Shown here one piece after another: positions 26,462 to 34,862 of a DNA stretch of 64,000 nucleotides (within the stretch, counting starts at the first letter, position 1; the number at the start of each line of letters is the position of its first letter). Position numbers and translations under genes: made by a program. The notes under the pieces were generated by a model, which ran no database searches, was not told where the DNA came from, and was given only the letters and a program-made list of their open reading frames with translations. The stretch is from Pseudoalteromonas luteoviolacea. Lineage in GTDB: Bacteria > Pseudomonadota > Gammaproteobacteria > Enterobacterales > Alteromonadaceae. The stretch is taken from the NCBI RefSeq assembly GCF_000814765.1, contig NZ_JWIC01000005.1, positions 496,001 to 560,000 on the forward strand, in the 5' to 3' direction.

Positions 26462-27796
26462 CTACCCATGCTCGTTTTCACGAGTCGTCTTACTCTCGGC
26501 GTGTTGAGTAGAGCCATACCAGTTCACTTTACGAGTGAGGAGCATTACCAAAGACAAAACAATAAAGCACATTAAGCTGCCCATAAGCAGTGCGTAGTCC
26601 TCAGCCCCTAACATGCTGTAAAGTAAGCTATATAACATCGTCAGACCGATGCTAAAATACACACCAAGTTTGGCACTGTTTAAGACCCCAGCCACATACC
26701 AGCCAAGTAAACCTGTCGCACTCAATGTTGAGATCAAATACGCAACCCCAAAACCTAAGTGTTCACTCAGTGAGATCAATAACAAATAGAAGATTGCCAA
26801 CGTGATCCCCACAAAACCATATTGCACAGGATGGATAGGTTCTGAACGCACTAGCTCAAGTAAGAAGAAGCTCGCCATCACAAGTAAAATGACCAACAGT
26901 GCATAGTTAATTGCACGATGACTTTTTAAATAATGATCAACCGGGTCAACTAGGGCAACGCCCATGGTACGGTGCATAAGCTCTGTGCACTCATTGCGCA
27001 TCACGCAGCCAGTAAATATGCTTTGCATGTTGGTAGAAAAATAACTGGCTTGCCAACGCGCTGTAAAAGCTTCATCGCCGATATCTGAACTCAGTGGTAA
27101 ATATTCTCCTTCAAAACTAGGGTGAGGCCAATTTGCTGTCATGCTTACATGGGTTTCACTACCAAGTGGTGACACAGCGAGACGCATCATGCCTTGCAAA
27201 TGCAAGTCGGCAGAGAAAGACAATGTTGCTTTTGATAGTGCCGAAACAGCAATTGGCGCATGGACTCCCTCTTTGATGCTGGTCAACAAGGTGCCCGGTA
27301 GCATGTCTACTTCTTTGTCCGCTACCTTAAGCACCGAATCAAGGCCTATACCGCGAATATCTTGAATACCAAACACCAAATTAACTGACAGAACCTTGTC
27401 TGCTTCAAGATCATTGAGGTGCGACACTGAAAATTCACCGGAGATGGTATTAATGGAGCGGTATAAAGTGGCCTTATAAATGCTGCGATATTTCTCAAAC
27501 GTATCTAATTTAGAATGAATTTTCAGTGTATCAGGCAGAACAAACGCTTTGTTCTTAATGGTTTTGGTTTCCTGATTACGCGTTACTTCCCGCTCGTATT
27601 CTATGTATAAAAATGGACCAATCAGACGTTGCTCGTCACTGCTGCTTTTGGCGATTTCTTGTTGCACTTGCTGTTGTATAGCACTTCGTTCATCAATTAA
27701 ATCGGCAATGAACATGATAGGGATCATCAGAAAAAGTATCACTCCTATCAGCGTGGCAAACTTAATTCCGATTTTTTCTTTATTTTGGTTATTCAT
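26462..27796 (-). CDS. creD: Inner-membrane protein CreD
   Basis: 444-aa CreD family protein. One N-terminal membrane helix (about residues 14-34) is followed by a large periplasmic domain with QQEIAKSSSDEQRLIGPFLYIEY, then about five C-terminal helices (about residues 285-425). The family block EPIHPVQYGFVGITLAIFYLLL is present. CreD is induced by CreBC and is linked to envelope or beta-lactam stress tolerance in several gammaproteobacteria. AGGAG precedes ATG. A 71-base gap with three repeats separates it from creC, allowing its own CreB-controlled promoter. Confidence 0.9.
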   Translation of the reverse strand: MNNQNKEKIGIKFATLIGVILFLMIPIMFIADLIDERSAIQQQVQQEIAKSSSDEQRLIGPFLYIEYEREVTRNQETKTIKNKAFVLPDTLKIHSKLDTFEKYRSIYKATLYRSINTISGEFSVSHLNDLEADKVLSVNLVFGIQDIRGIGLDSVLKVADKEVDMLPGTLLTSIKEGVHAPIAVSALSKATLSFSADLHLQGMMRLAVSPLGSETHVSMTANWPHPSFEGEYLPLSSDIGDEAFTARWQASYFSTNMQSIFTGCVMRNECTELMHRTMGVALVDPVDHYLKSHRAINYALLVILLVMASFFLLELVRSEPIHPVQYGFVGITLAIFYLLLISLSEHLGFGVAYLISTLSATGLLGWYVAGVLNSAKLGVYFSIGLTMLYSLLYSMLGAEDYALLMGSLMCFIVLSLVMLLTRKVNWYGSTQHAESKTTRENEHG

Positions 27797-27848
27797 AATT
27801 AACTCCTCAGGTTTACCAACACTGTATCAATCTCGTTTGGTGTCTCTG

Positions 27849-27876
27849 TGGAGTTAATGTGGAGTCTTTATGGAGT
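27849..27876 (-). promoter_or_regulatory. Candidate CreB binding repeats before creD
   Basis: Three copies of TGGAGT on the plus strand (ACTCCA on the coding strand) start at 27849, 27860 and 27871, exactly 11 bases apart. The third lies inside the end of creC. OmpR/PhoB-type regulators bind direct repeats of one-turn spacing, and the E. coli cre tag is likewise a pair of pentamers with an 11-base period (TTCAC-N6-TTCAC). The motif differs, so this is inference from geometry and position. Confidence 0.5.
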
Positions 27877-29313
27877 TTTAATCGCAAGTGTGACTTCAAC
27901 GCCTTGCGGCTGATTGCACACGGTCAAATAACCAAAATGCAGCTTGGCCACTTGTTCAACAAAATTCAGCCCAAGCCCTGTGCTTTTATTGCCATTGGCT
28001 CTTGGCAATGAGTAAAACCGCTCTGTTAAACGAGGCAATGCATATTCCGGTATGTGTTCGCCTTGGTTAAAAATCACAAAACAGCAATGCTTATCTCGCT
28101 GCTCAATGCGCACGCTGAGTTCACCGCCCTCGATAATAAAATCTAACGCATTGTCAAACAAGTTCAATAACGCTTGGCGCAGTAAAAACTCATCGCCCAC
28201 AAGGGCAATACTTTGGCTGTCATCCAACTGATATTTCACTGATTTTTGCTCTAGTTTAATGCTCACTGTATCTGCAACGTAATTGACTAAATCACGACTT
28301 TGAATATCACTGGTTTGTTCAAGTTCAGGCTGCTTTTCAAGTTTTGCCAATACCAGTAATTTATCAATTAAAGATTGCATCCGCGCAGACTCTCGCTCAA
28401 TATTACTTGCAAATCGCTGGCGTTTGTCTTCTTCGAGGGGCATTTGGAGTAATTCACTGGCGCCTTTGATCCCAGACAACGGGCTCTTAAGTTCGTGAGT
28501 TAAGGTTTCAACATACGTAGCAACGTAATCTTTGCCATCTAACTGATTTCGCATGTCCGAGAGCGCATCGCTGAGCTGTGCATATTCATAGAATACTCTG
28601 AATGTCGGCTTACTTGCCTTTTCGCCTTGTCCCATTTTATACGCATAGACAGACAGCTTTTTCAGTGCCGAGTTGATCCGCCAAGCCACTACAGCGCCAA
28701 CCAGCAATACCATCACACTCATTATACCGAGCCAATTAAAAACTCGCTGCTTAGACAAATCTATAAATGGTTGAACAGAGCGATTTGCCTTAGCAACCGT
28801 CAAGCTGCCAATGGTTTTGCCTTGATGTATAACCGGTGCAGCCACATGCATCACCGTTGAAAGTGGGTCATTGGGGTCGGTGGCAGTTGAGCGCGCCCCG
28901 TATTCACCTCGCAAAGTCAGGTATACATCATTCCACCTTGAGAAGTCACTACCAATATCTTGTTGCCATGAATCCGCCACGACTATTCCATTGCTGTCAG
29001 TGACGTATATTCGGTGGGTCATCGACTTTTTATCCACGCCCCAAATCGCAGCATCTACACTGCGATTACCAAACTGCTGAAGTAAATCGGCTATTTTACT
29101 GTTTTGCAGTGCGTCATTTGCCAAATCATCCGCAACCAGCACAGCGAGCAAATTCGCCATATCTACCAAGGTTTCTTCTGTGGTCTGTCTAACTGTTGGC
29201 TTAATTTCTTTGATAAGTGTCGAGCTCACAAAGTAAGTCGTCATGATCACGATAATAAAATAGAGGAGAAACAATCTGATCCCCAGCGGGATTTTAGGCC
29301 ACCGCTGCATCAT
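27868..29313 (-). CDS. creC: Sensor histidine kinase CreC
   Basis: 481-aa membrane kinase. A helix at about residues 10-30, a periplasmic sensor and a second helix at about 190-210 precede a HAMP-like linker. The phosphoacceptor box is THELKSPLSGIKGASELL (His near residue 268), the N box is ALLNLFDNALDFI and the G box is GLGLNFVEQV. CreC phosphorylates CreB in response to carbon or envelope signals. The start codon overlaps the creB stop by four bases (ATGA), and creD follows. Confidence 0.92.
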   Translation of the reverse strand: MMQRWPKIPLGIRLFLLYFIIVIMTTYFVSSTLIKEIKPTVRQTTEETLVDMANLLAVLVADDLANDALQNSKIADLLQQFGNRSVDAAIWGVDKKSMTHRIYVTDSNGIVVADSWQQDIGSDFSRWNDVYLTLRGEYGARSTATDPNDPLSTVMHVAAPVIHQGKTIGSLTVAKANRSVQPFIDLSKQRVFNWLGIMSVMVLLVGAVVAWRINSALKKLSVYAYKMGQGEKASKPTFRVFYEYAQLSDALSDMRNQLDGKDYVATYVETLTHELKSPLSGIKGASELLQMPLEEDKRQRFASNIERESARMQSLIDKLLVLAKLEKQPELEQTSDIQSRDLVNYVADTVSIKLEQKSVKYQLDDSQSIALVGDEFLLRQALLNLFDNALDFIIEGGELSVRIEQRDKHCCFVIFNQGEHIPEYALPRLTERFYSLPRANGNKSTGLGLNFVEQVAKLHFGYLTVCNQPQGVEVTLAIKTP

Positions 29314-29984
29314 GACTCCAAGTGTTCAAAGTAATACCCAAATCCACGCTTGGTTTTGAGATGTTCGCTCATATCAACTGTTTTAAGCTTGTTGCGAATT
29401 GCTTTGATATGAGAATCTACATTACGTTCATATGCCTCTTCTACTGGCATCTGGGCAAAATCCATCAATTGTTGCCGGCTCAATATGCGCGGTGAAGACT
29501 GTACCAATGCATCCAGCACCCTAAACTCCAGTGCAGTTAAACCAAGTCCAACACCGTCTTTATAAAAATCGAAATTTTCAGACACTAAGCTACTGGATAA
29601 TTTTTGTACCGCTGCGGGCAATGGTGACTGACGAGGTTTGAGCCTGAGCTTTACTCGGGCGAGCATCTCTCTTGGGCTAAATGGTTTAGTAACATAATCA
29701 TCGCCCCCAATCTCTAACCCTACAACCCGGTCAATTTCGTCAGCGCGGGCCGTTAGAAATATAATGGGCAGTGCCGAAAACTCACGGATCTGTTTGCATA
29801 GCTCAAAGCCATTACCATCTGGCAAGCCTACATCTAGAATTAATAAGTCAGACTGGTTAGTTTGTAAGTGGGTAAGGCCAGCCCCCGCAGTATTGAACCA
29901 AACGACATTAAAGCCACCCATCTCAAGTACATGTGTCAATGTATCTGCAATAGCAGGCTCATCTTCTATGATGACAATATTCAA
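29310..29984 (-). CDS. creB: Response regulator CreB
   Basis: 224-aa OmpR-family regulator. I choose the TTG start giving (M)NIVIIEDEP because GGAGG lies four bases upstream; the alternative TTG nine codons earlier has no ribosome site. The receiver domain has the acidic pocket IIEDEP, phosphoacceptor DVGLPDGNG and TARADEIDRVVGLEIGGDDYVTKPF split over residues 75-105. The winged-helix domain ends RTKRGFGYYF-like (KTKRGFGYYFEH). It controls creD with CreC. Likely binding repeats lie upstream of creD. Confidence 0.92.
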   Translation of the reverse strand: MNIVIIEDEPAIADTLTHVLEMGGFNVVWFNTAGAGLTHLQTNQSDLLILDVGLPDGNGFELCKQIREFSALPIIFLTARADEIDRVVGLEIGGDDYVTKPFSPREMLARVKLRLKPRQSPLPAAVQKLSSSLVSENFDFYKDGVGLGLTALEFRVLDALVQSSPRILSRQQLMDFAQMPVEEAYERNVDSHIKAIRNKLKTVDMSEHLKTKRGFGYYFEHLES

Positions 29985-30106
29985 AAGGCCTCCGCTGTAA
30001 CAGGCTATCAATATGCTTAAAGTTTAAAGCGCACAGTATAGGTGAGAGTAAAATGATAAACTACAAAAAGCATATTAAAAACGGGATGTTATGCCTATAG
30101 CCCAAA

Positions 30107-30580
30107 TCAAGTTGCGGTAAATTTCACTAGTTTTACTGCAACTGGGCTCTCTAACTGCTCAAGTGTATGCATAATACATTGATAAGACCACCGTGTAGAG
30201 CGATTACCAGATCCGGCGCCAATCAAAGGCATCGCAATGTGCTTGTAGCCTTGCTGTTCTGCAAGTGCGATTGCACTTTTCACAGACTGTGTCACTGAGT
30301 ACTTCGTAGCAAACCAGCATAAATTAATACCTGCGACATGAATAATGCCTTTATAGTCCAAGCTGCCTGCAGAGGTCAGCCTGGCTTCACCAAGGGGAAT
30401 AGCGCCAAATTTTGCAACCTCTTTGAAAGGCACAGTCCCCGCTCTTCGCTTAATCGCGCCAGATACGCCTTGCGGAAGCAATAACCACCAAGGAATGATA
30501 TTGCGATTCCAGCTATTTACTATGGCATCCACTTTTTGCTCCAGCAAATCGCCATGTATCACGGTGACATCAACACTCAT
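30107..30580 (-). CDS. Macrodomain (ADP-ribose-binding) protein
   Basis: 157-aa single macrodomain. VTVIHGDLLEQKVDAIVNSWN (residues 5-25) and AMPLIGAGSGNRSTRWSYQCIM (about residues 115-136) match the two conserved ADP-ribose-binding loops. The usual Asn of VNAAN reads VNSWN, keeping the catalytic-type Asn. Macrodomains bind or hydrolyse ADP-ribose on proteins or O-acetyl-ADP-ribose. Its ATG overlaps the stop of the upstream LysE-type gene by four bases, so the two are translationally coupled. Confidence 0.82.
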   Translation of the reverse strand: MSVDVTVIHGDLLEQKVDAIVNSWNRNIIPWWLLLPQGVSGAIKRRAGTVPFKEVAKFGAIPLGEARLTSAGSLDYKGIIHVAGINLCWFATKYSVTQSVKSAIALAEQQGYKHIAMPLIGAGSGNRSTRWSYQCIMHTLEQLESPVAVKLVKFTAT

Positions 30581-31200
30581 AAAGCACGCTTCTCCACTTG
30601 CCTAACTACTTCAACAATCACAGGCACAACCGATAAGACTAGCAACCCTGCCATGGCATAATTAAATACTTGCCTTGCTTTACCTTGGGTGAACACGCGC
30701 TTTAGCGCTGTGCCACATATTAGCCAACTACCAACGCAAGGAAATGCAGCCACCAAAAAAACCAATGCAATGGTGACATTTTGCACTACATACCCTTCCC
30801 CCACCGTTGTAAAGGCAGCAATGGCACCTGTTGCGACGACCCACGCCTTTGCATTTACCCATTGAAATAAAGCGCCATTGATAAACGTCATAGGTCTTTG
30901 CGCTTTATGCTCCATTTCACCAGCCGCGGTGCGGGCAATCAACCATGCTAAGTACAACAAATAAAGCACACCAACACACTTGATAATGAAATGTAGACTC
31001 GGGAAGAGCGTAAATATCTGACCAAATCCAAGCCCAACCACCATCAGCATGACGCTAAAACCAACGCAAATACCTGATAACAGCGGCAAGGTCTTTTTAA
31101 CACCAAAGTTAACCCCACTGGTCATCACCATGATGTTATTGGGTCCCGGTGTAATTGAAGTAGAAATAGCGAATAATGCCACGGCAATGATGTATTCCAT
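30577..31200 (-). CDS. LysE family exporter (second copy)
   Basis: 207-aa six-helix membrane protein with the signature SITPGPNNIMVMTSG at residues 15-29 and the later block QWVNAKAWVVATGAIAAF. The sequence is clearly diverged from the LysE-type gene at 25.7 kb, so this is not a recent duplication. It probably exports amino acids or related small molecules. It is upstream of and coupled by ATGA to the macrodomain gene, an unexplained pairing. Confidence 0.86.
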   Translation of the reverse strand: MEYIIAVALFAISTSITPGPNNIMVMTSGVNFGVKKTLPLLSGICVGFSVMLMVVGLGFGQIFTLFPSLHFIIKCVGVLYLLYLAWLIARTAAGEMEHKAQRPMTFINGALFQWVNAKAWVVATGAIAAFTTVGEGYVVQNVTIALVFLVAAFPCVGSWLICGTALKRVFTQGKARQVFNYAMAGLLVLSVVPVIVEVVRQVEKRAL

Positions 31201-31450
31201 CTTTTTTTGATCCTTTATTTATTACCAATTGCACTTATGTACCCAATATTCATACACATTAGGACAAGGTTTGTATATAAAAAAGACAACTATTCAAGTT
31301 CGTAGCCCAGCAAAATCATTTTAGGAATTTTTTATTCCTAAATTAAGCTGAAACCTACAATTATATAAGCCTTAGTCTAGAGTTAAGTGTGAGTATAGTA
31401 ATTTATACGGGTTTGTATTTGGTTAAGGACTGAACAGGGAAAAGATATTT

Positions 31451-33241
31451 ATGACTTATACTAAGCTACTCGTCGTTGATGATGATGCAATCGATAGAAA
31501 AACCGTCATCAAGACACTCTCTGGCGAGCAACAGCATTACGATATTGTTGAGGCCAATAGCCTAGTAGAAGCCTATCAATTAATCCAAGACATGCAGTTT
31601 GATGTCATTTTATTGGATTTTAATATGCCGCTGGTCAATGGTGTTGAAGCCATCATTGAACTACGCGGTGATAACCACCTTAAGCATACCGCCATTGTGA
31701 TGATCAGTAATCTTTATGACCATCAACTCGTATTAGATTGCATTAACGCTGGGGCGCAAGACTTTTTACTCAAGCATGAGATCACCAGCTCACAACTTGC
31801 ACGCTCTATTTTACAAGCTAGAAAACGCCATGAGCTTGAGCAACAGCTCCATGATAGCTATCAACACATTAAAGATTTAGCCGAAAAGGATACCCTTACA
31901 GGGCTGCATAACCGCTTTCACTTTGAAGAAGTATTAAATCGCCTGCTGCTTGCCCGTACAAGAAGAAATGACGAAATCGTCGCGGTGATGATGCTCGACT
32001 TAGATAAGTTTAAACACATTAATGACCATTTTGGTCATGATGCAGGCGACCGACTGCTGATAGCCGTTGCGGGCAGGATCAAAGAGATATTAAGAGAAAA
32101 TGAGTTATTGGCACGCTTAGGTGGTGACGAATTTGCGTTTGCCTGTGGTGAGCTCACCAGTATTTCACAAGCCAAAGTCATTGCTAAGCGCATTTTAAGT
32201 ACGTTTGAAATCCCCTTCGAATTAGATGGACATGCCATTCACTGTACCGCAAGCATTGGCATTGCTTTAGCTCCCATAAATGCTGAGCACGCACAAGATT
32301 TAATTAAACTTGCTGATATCGCCATGTATCGCGCTAAACGTCAAAGTGGCGAGCATATAGAAATTTTTCAGGATAACGTACAAGAGACGTTTTTACTCAA
32401 ATACAAGGTGGAATCTGAGCTCAGGCAAGCCGCATTTAATCAAGACTTCCAACTCAATTATCAACCCATCATCAACAGTAAAACAGAAAAAATAGAGATC
32501 ATAGAAGCTTTGATCCGCTGGCCATTTGCTCATACAACGCAATTGCCAAATGAATTTATTCCTATTGCGGAAGAAACTGATCTGATCCAATCAATCGGTA
32601 AATGGGTGCTAGAGTCAGCCCTTGGACAATTTGCGGATATGCTCAAAGCAAGTCGTTATGACTTTAAACTGGCAATAAATGTCTCTGCTAATCAACTGGC
32701 AACTGGCGGCTTTTCCTATATGGTGATTGACGCACTGAGCCAATTGAATATTCCAGCAAATAAATTGATCCTAGAGCTTACAGAGTCAGCCTTGTTACAA
32801 GATTGCTCCATCATCAATGAAACTTTAACCACACTATCAGAACATGGCGTAAATCTAGCACTAGACGATTTTGGCACGGGCTTTTCATCACTTCCCCACT
32901 TACTGAAATCACCTATCAAAATGGTTAAAATTGACCGCTCAATCATTCAAAGCATCTCATACCCGGACTCGACTAACCATGATATGCTCAAAGGGTTGGC
33001 TTACATGCTCTCTAAACTTGACTTTAAAATGGTTGCCGAAGGCGTAGAAACCGCGCCACAAACCTCAGCTTGTAACGAGCTAAATATCCATTATCTGCAA
33101 GGGTATTTGTTTTATCAGCCCATGACGGAGCAAAAAGTAAAGCAGTTACTTGAAGATGAACAAAGAAGCTCGGGGCATCTATCTGTGGTAAACAGTGAAT
33201 TACCACTTAAGCAACCAAATGATAAGAATAACAACTTATAA
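31451..33241 (+). CDS. Response regulator with GGDEF and EAL domains (c-di-GMP turnover)
   Basis: 596 aa: receiver domain (residues 5-125, acidic pocket DDD, phosphoacceptor Asp56 in LLDFNMP), GGDEF domain (about 148-310, exact GGDEF at 224-228) and EAL domain (about 325-575, EAL at 352-354). EAL catalytic positions NVSANQ, ELTES, DDFGTGF, KIDRS and AEGVE all appear. The inhibitory-site RxxD before GGDEF reads RENE, so product inhibition is probably lost. It could therefore both make and degrade cyclic di-GMP under phosphorelay control. No adjacent kinase; AGGGAAA ribosome site before ATG; a strong terminator follows. Confidence 0.92.
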   Translation: MTYTKLLVVDDDAIDRKTVIKTLSGEQQHYDIVEANSLVEAYQLIQDMQFDVILLDFNMPLVNGVEAIIELRGDNHLKHTAIVMISNLYDHQLVLDCINAGAQDFLLKHEITSSQLARSILQARKRHELEQQLHDSYQHIKDLAEKDTLTGLHNRFHFEEVLNRLLLARTRRNDEIVAVMMLDLDKFKHINDHFGHDAGDRLLIAVAGRIKEILRENELLARLGGDEFAFACGELTSISQAKVIAKRILSTFEIPFELDGHAIHCTASIGIALAPINAEHAQDLIKLADIAMYRAKRQSGEHIEIFQDNVQETFLLKYKVESELRQAAFNQDFQLNYQPIINSKTEKIEIIEALIRWPFAHTTQLPNEFIPIAEETDLIQSIGKWVLESALGQFADMLKASRYDFKLAINVSANQLATGGFSYMVIDALSQLNIPANKLILELTESALLQDCSIINETLTTLSEHGVNLALDDFGTGFSSLPHLLKSPIKMVKIDRSIIQSISYPDSTNHDMLKGLAYMLSKLDFKMVAEGVETAPQTSACNELNIHYLQGYLFYQPMTEQKVKQLLEDEQRSSGHLSVVNSELPLKQPNDKNNNL

Positions 33242-33248
33242 ACTGTAT

Positions 33249-33272
33249 AAAGAGCGCAAAGCTGCGCTCTTT
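33249..33272. terminator. Bidirectional terminator
   Basis: Perfect ten-base stem AAAGAGCGCA / TGCGCTCTTT with AAGC loop, with an A-run before and T-run after. It ends the REC-GGDEF-EAL gene and the convergent PhnA-like gene. Confidence 0.88.
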
Positions 33273-33282
33273 AATAATGTAT

Positions 33283-33618
33283 TTAGGCTTTTTTCACAAA
33301 CTTTGCTGTGACCATCATTTCGCCCACACCATCTACTTTGCAATCAAGTTCGTGGTCTTTTTTGTCTAAAACACGTCTCACCAACGCCTTGGTACCAATC
33401 TTAATCACTTGTGAGCTACCTTTAATTTTAAGATCTTTCACCACCGTGACTTTATCACCATCCACAAGCAAGGTGCCGTTGGCATCTTTAACTTCCGGCG
33501 TATCATCTTCTTCAACTTCTGACGGGTCCCACTCATATGCACATTCAGGGCAGATCAACTGACTTTGATCTTGATATACATACTCAGAGTTACATTTTGG
33601 ACATGGAGGGCACGACAT
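33283..33618 (-). CDS. PhnA/YjdM-type zinc-ribbon protein
   Basis: 111-aa small protein. The N-terminal zinc ribbon CPPCPKCNSEYVYQD...LICPECAYEW has cysteine pairs at about residues 3-9 and 23-26. The PhnA-type C-terminal SH3-like domain DANGTLLVDGDKVTVVKDLKIKGSSQ is complete. The family was named from phosphonate loci but most members, like this one, stand alone with unknown function. It is convergent with the c-di-GMP gene across a shared terminator. Confidence 0.88.
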   Translation of the reverse strand: MSCPPCPKCNSEYVYQDQSQLICPECAYEWDPSEVEEDDTPEVKDANGTLLVDGDKVTVVKDLKIKGSSQVIKIGTKALVRRVLDKKDHELDCKVDGVGEMMVTAKFVKKA

Positions 33619-33749
33619 ACTTTACTGCCTATATAAGTTTCTTTGTGGGCATGATAATCCCTAGGCGTTAACATCGCGAGAAAAAATCTCCGCAATATGC
33701 AATTTTTTAGGCTAAAACACGCTTTTTAATGATGTTGGTCAAACTAAAT

Positions 33750-33772
33750 TGTGAGTTGCACTGCCACTCACA
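33750..33772 (-). terminator. Possible terminator after the AttH-like gene
   Basis: TGTGAGT / ACTCACA stem around a nine-base loop just beyond the end of the minus-strand operon. On that strand it is followed by ATTTAGTTTG, a poor T-run. Modest evidence. Confidence 0.35.
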
Positions 33773-33777
33773 TTAAA

Positions 33778-34854
33778 TTAATACCCGACCAGCTCACCAT
33801 ACCCTACACCACGGTAACCACCAGAACTCGTCACACGGCCTTCCCAATAAGGTATGCTGAGTTTATTTCTCGAATCTGTATTTACTGCTTTTATTTCAAT
33901 AGGTTCAAAACCGTCTATAGACAGTTGCCAAGCAATTGGGTAAGTCACCCCTTCCAACTCTACACGCTTGGTTGCTACCAGCCCAACTTGCTCGTTGCCA
34001 AATGCACGTGTCTTGCCATCGGGATCAATCGAGGTTGCACTACAGTATTCATACCCTTTACCCGCAGCATGAATACAAAATGCCATCAAGCCGCCATTTT
34101 GAGGATCCTCGCCCTGCAAACTAAACCAATCCCACCCAGCTTGATTGGGGTTGATAAATGCGGCGGACCACTCTCTATCTAGCCAAGCTCGACCCGATAC
34201 CTTATGCACTTTTTTGTCAAAGACAAGTTCGCCGCTGACCTCTAAAAATGGATAGCTGTAATACATAGACGCATGACCATCTTGCGTTTTTTGGCTAAAT
34301 CCGTGTTCGCCATGCAGTACTCTGGGGCTATTATTCATGTTAAGCGCAACAAGATAACCATCTTGACTGGCCTTTAAACTCAGCGGTAAAAAGGTGTCCT
34401 CAGTACTTTGCATCGACCAATTTTTTAGCCTTGCCTCAAAAGGCGATGCTTGGATAATCACATCCGATGCACGACCTGATTTCTCAAAAGCGACATGCTG
34501 TGTGTCGGTTTGCACTGCAAAATGCGCAAAATAAAATTGCCCATCCCACCAAGGGCCTGTCGGATCGGCAGATAGCTCAGGTCGGCTTACGCGAAATAAG
34601 GTCCATTGCACCCCAAAACTCTGTCCGTTGTCACCTTTTAGATTTGCAGTAACGTACCACCACTCGATCCCCTGATCAGGATGTGCGCCATGATCTTCTG
34701 GAAAAGTTAATACCGTGCCTGCACTCACAGGGTCACCACTTTGCATTGAAAATGGATGGGTTGATACTGCCTTTTGAGCAGGTTCGCTACACCCTTGCAA
34801 TAAGCTGGCAATACAGAGCCACACACATAATTGAACTATCGTTTTTATTTTCAT
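33778..34854 (-). CDS. AttH-like (carotenoid 1,2-hydratase fold) lipoprotein
   Basis: 358-aa lipoprotein: signal peptide ending LLQGC (Cys22), then a two-domain lipocalin-like AttH/CrtC fold. Landmarks are FPEDHGAHPDQGIEWWYVTANL (about residues 51-72) and GRAWLDREWSAAF (about 224-236, the conserved WLDREWG-like block). It is the last gene of a three-gene unit with an FtsX-type permease and LolD-like ATPase, the arrangement known as attEFGH in Agrobacterium and shared by many marine gammaproteobacteria. Its role is probably in envelope lipid or hydrophobic ligand handling, not carotenoid synthesis, since no crt genes occur here. Confidence 0.82.
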   Translation of the reverse strand: MKIKTIVQLCVWLCIASLLQGCSEPAQKAVSTHPFSMQSGDPVSAGTVLTFPEDHGAHPDQGIEWWYVTANLKGDNGQSFGVQWTLFRVSRPELSADPTGPWWDGQFYFAHFAVQTDTQHVAFEKSGRASDVIIQASPFEARLKNWSMQSTEDTFLPLSLKASQDGYLVALNMNNSPRVLHGEHGFSQKTQDGHASMYYSYPFLEVSGELVFDKKVHKVSGRAWLDREWSAAFINPNQAGWDWFSLQGEDPQNGGLMAFCIHAAGKGYEYCSATSIDPDGKTRAFGNEQVGLVATKRVELEGVTYPIAWQLSIDGFEPIEIKAVNTDSRNKLSIPYWEGRVTSSGGYRGVGYGELVGY

Positions 34855-34862
34855 TCGCCTCT

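Noticed and set aside
33778..34854. True carotenoid hydratase
   Set aside because: No carotenoid genes nearby; the linkage with an FtsX-type ABC exporter fits the AttH family instead.
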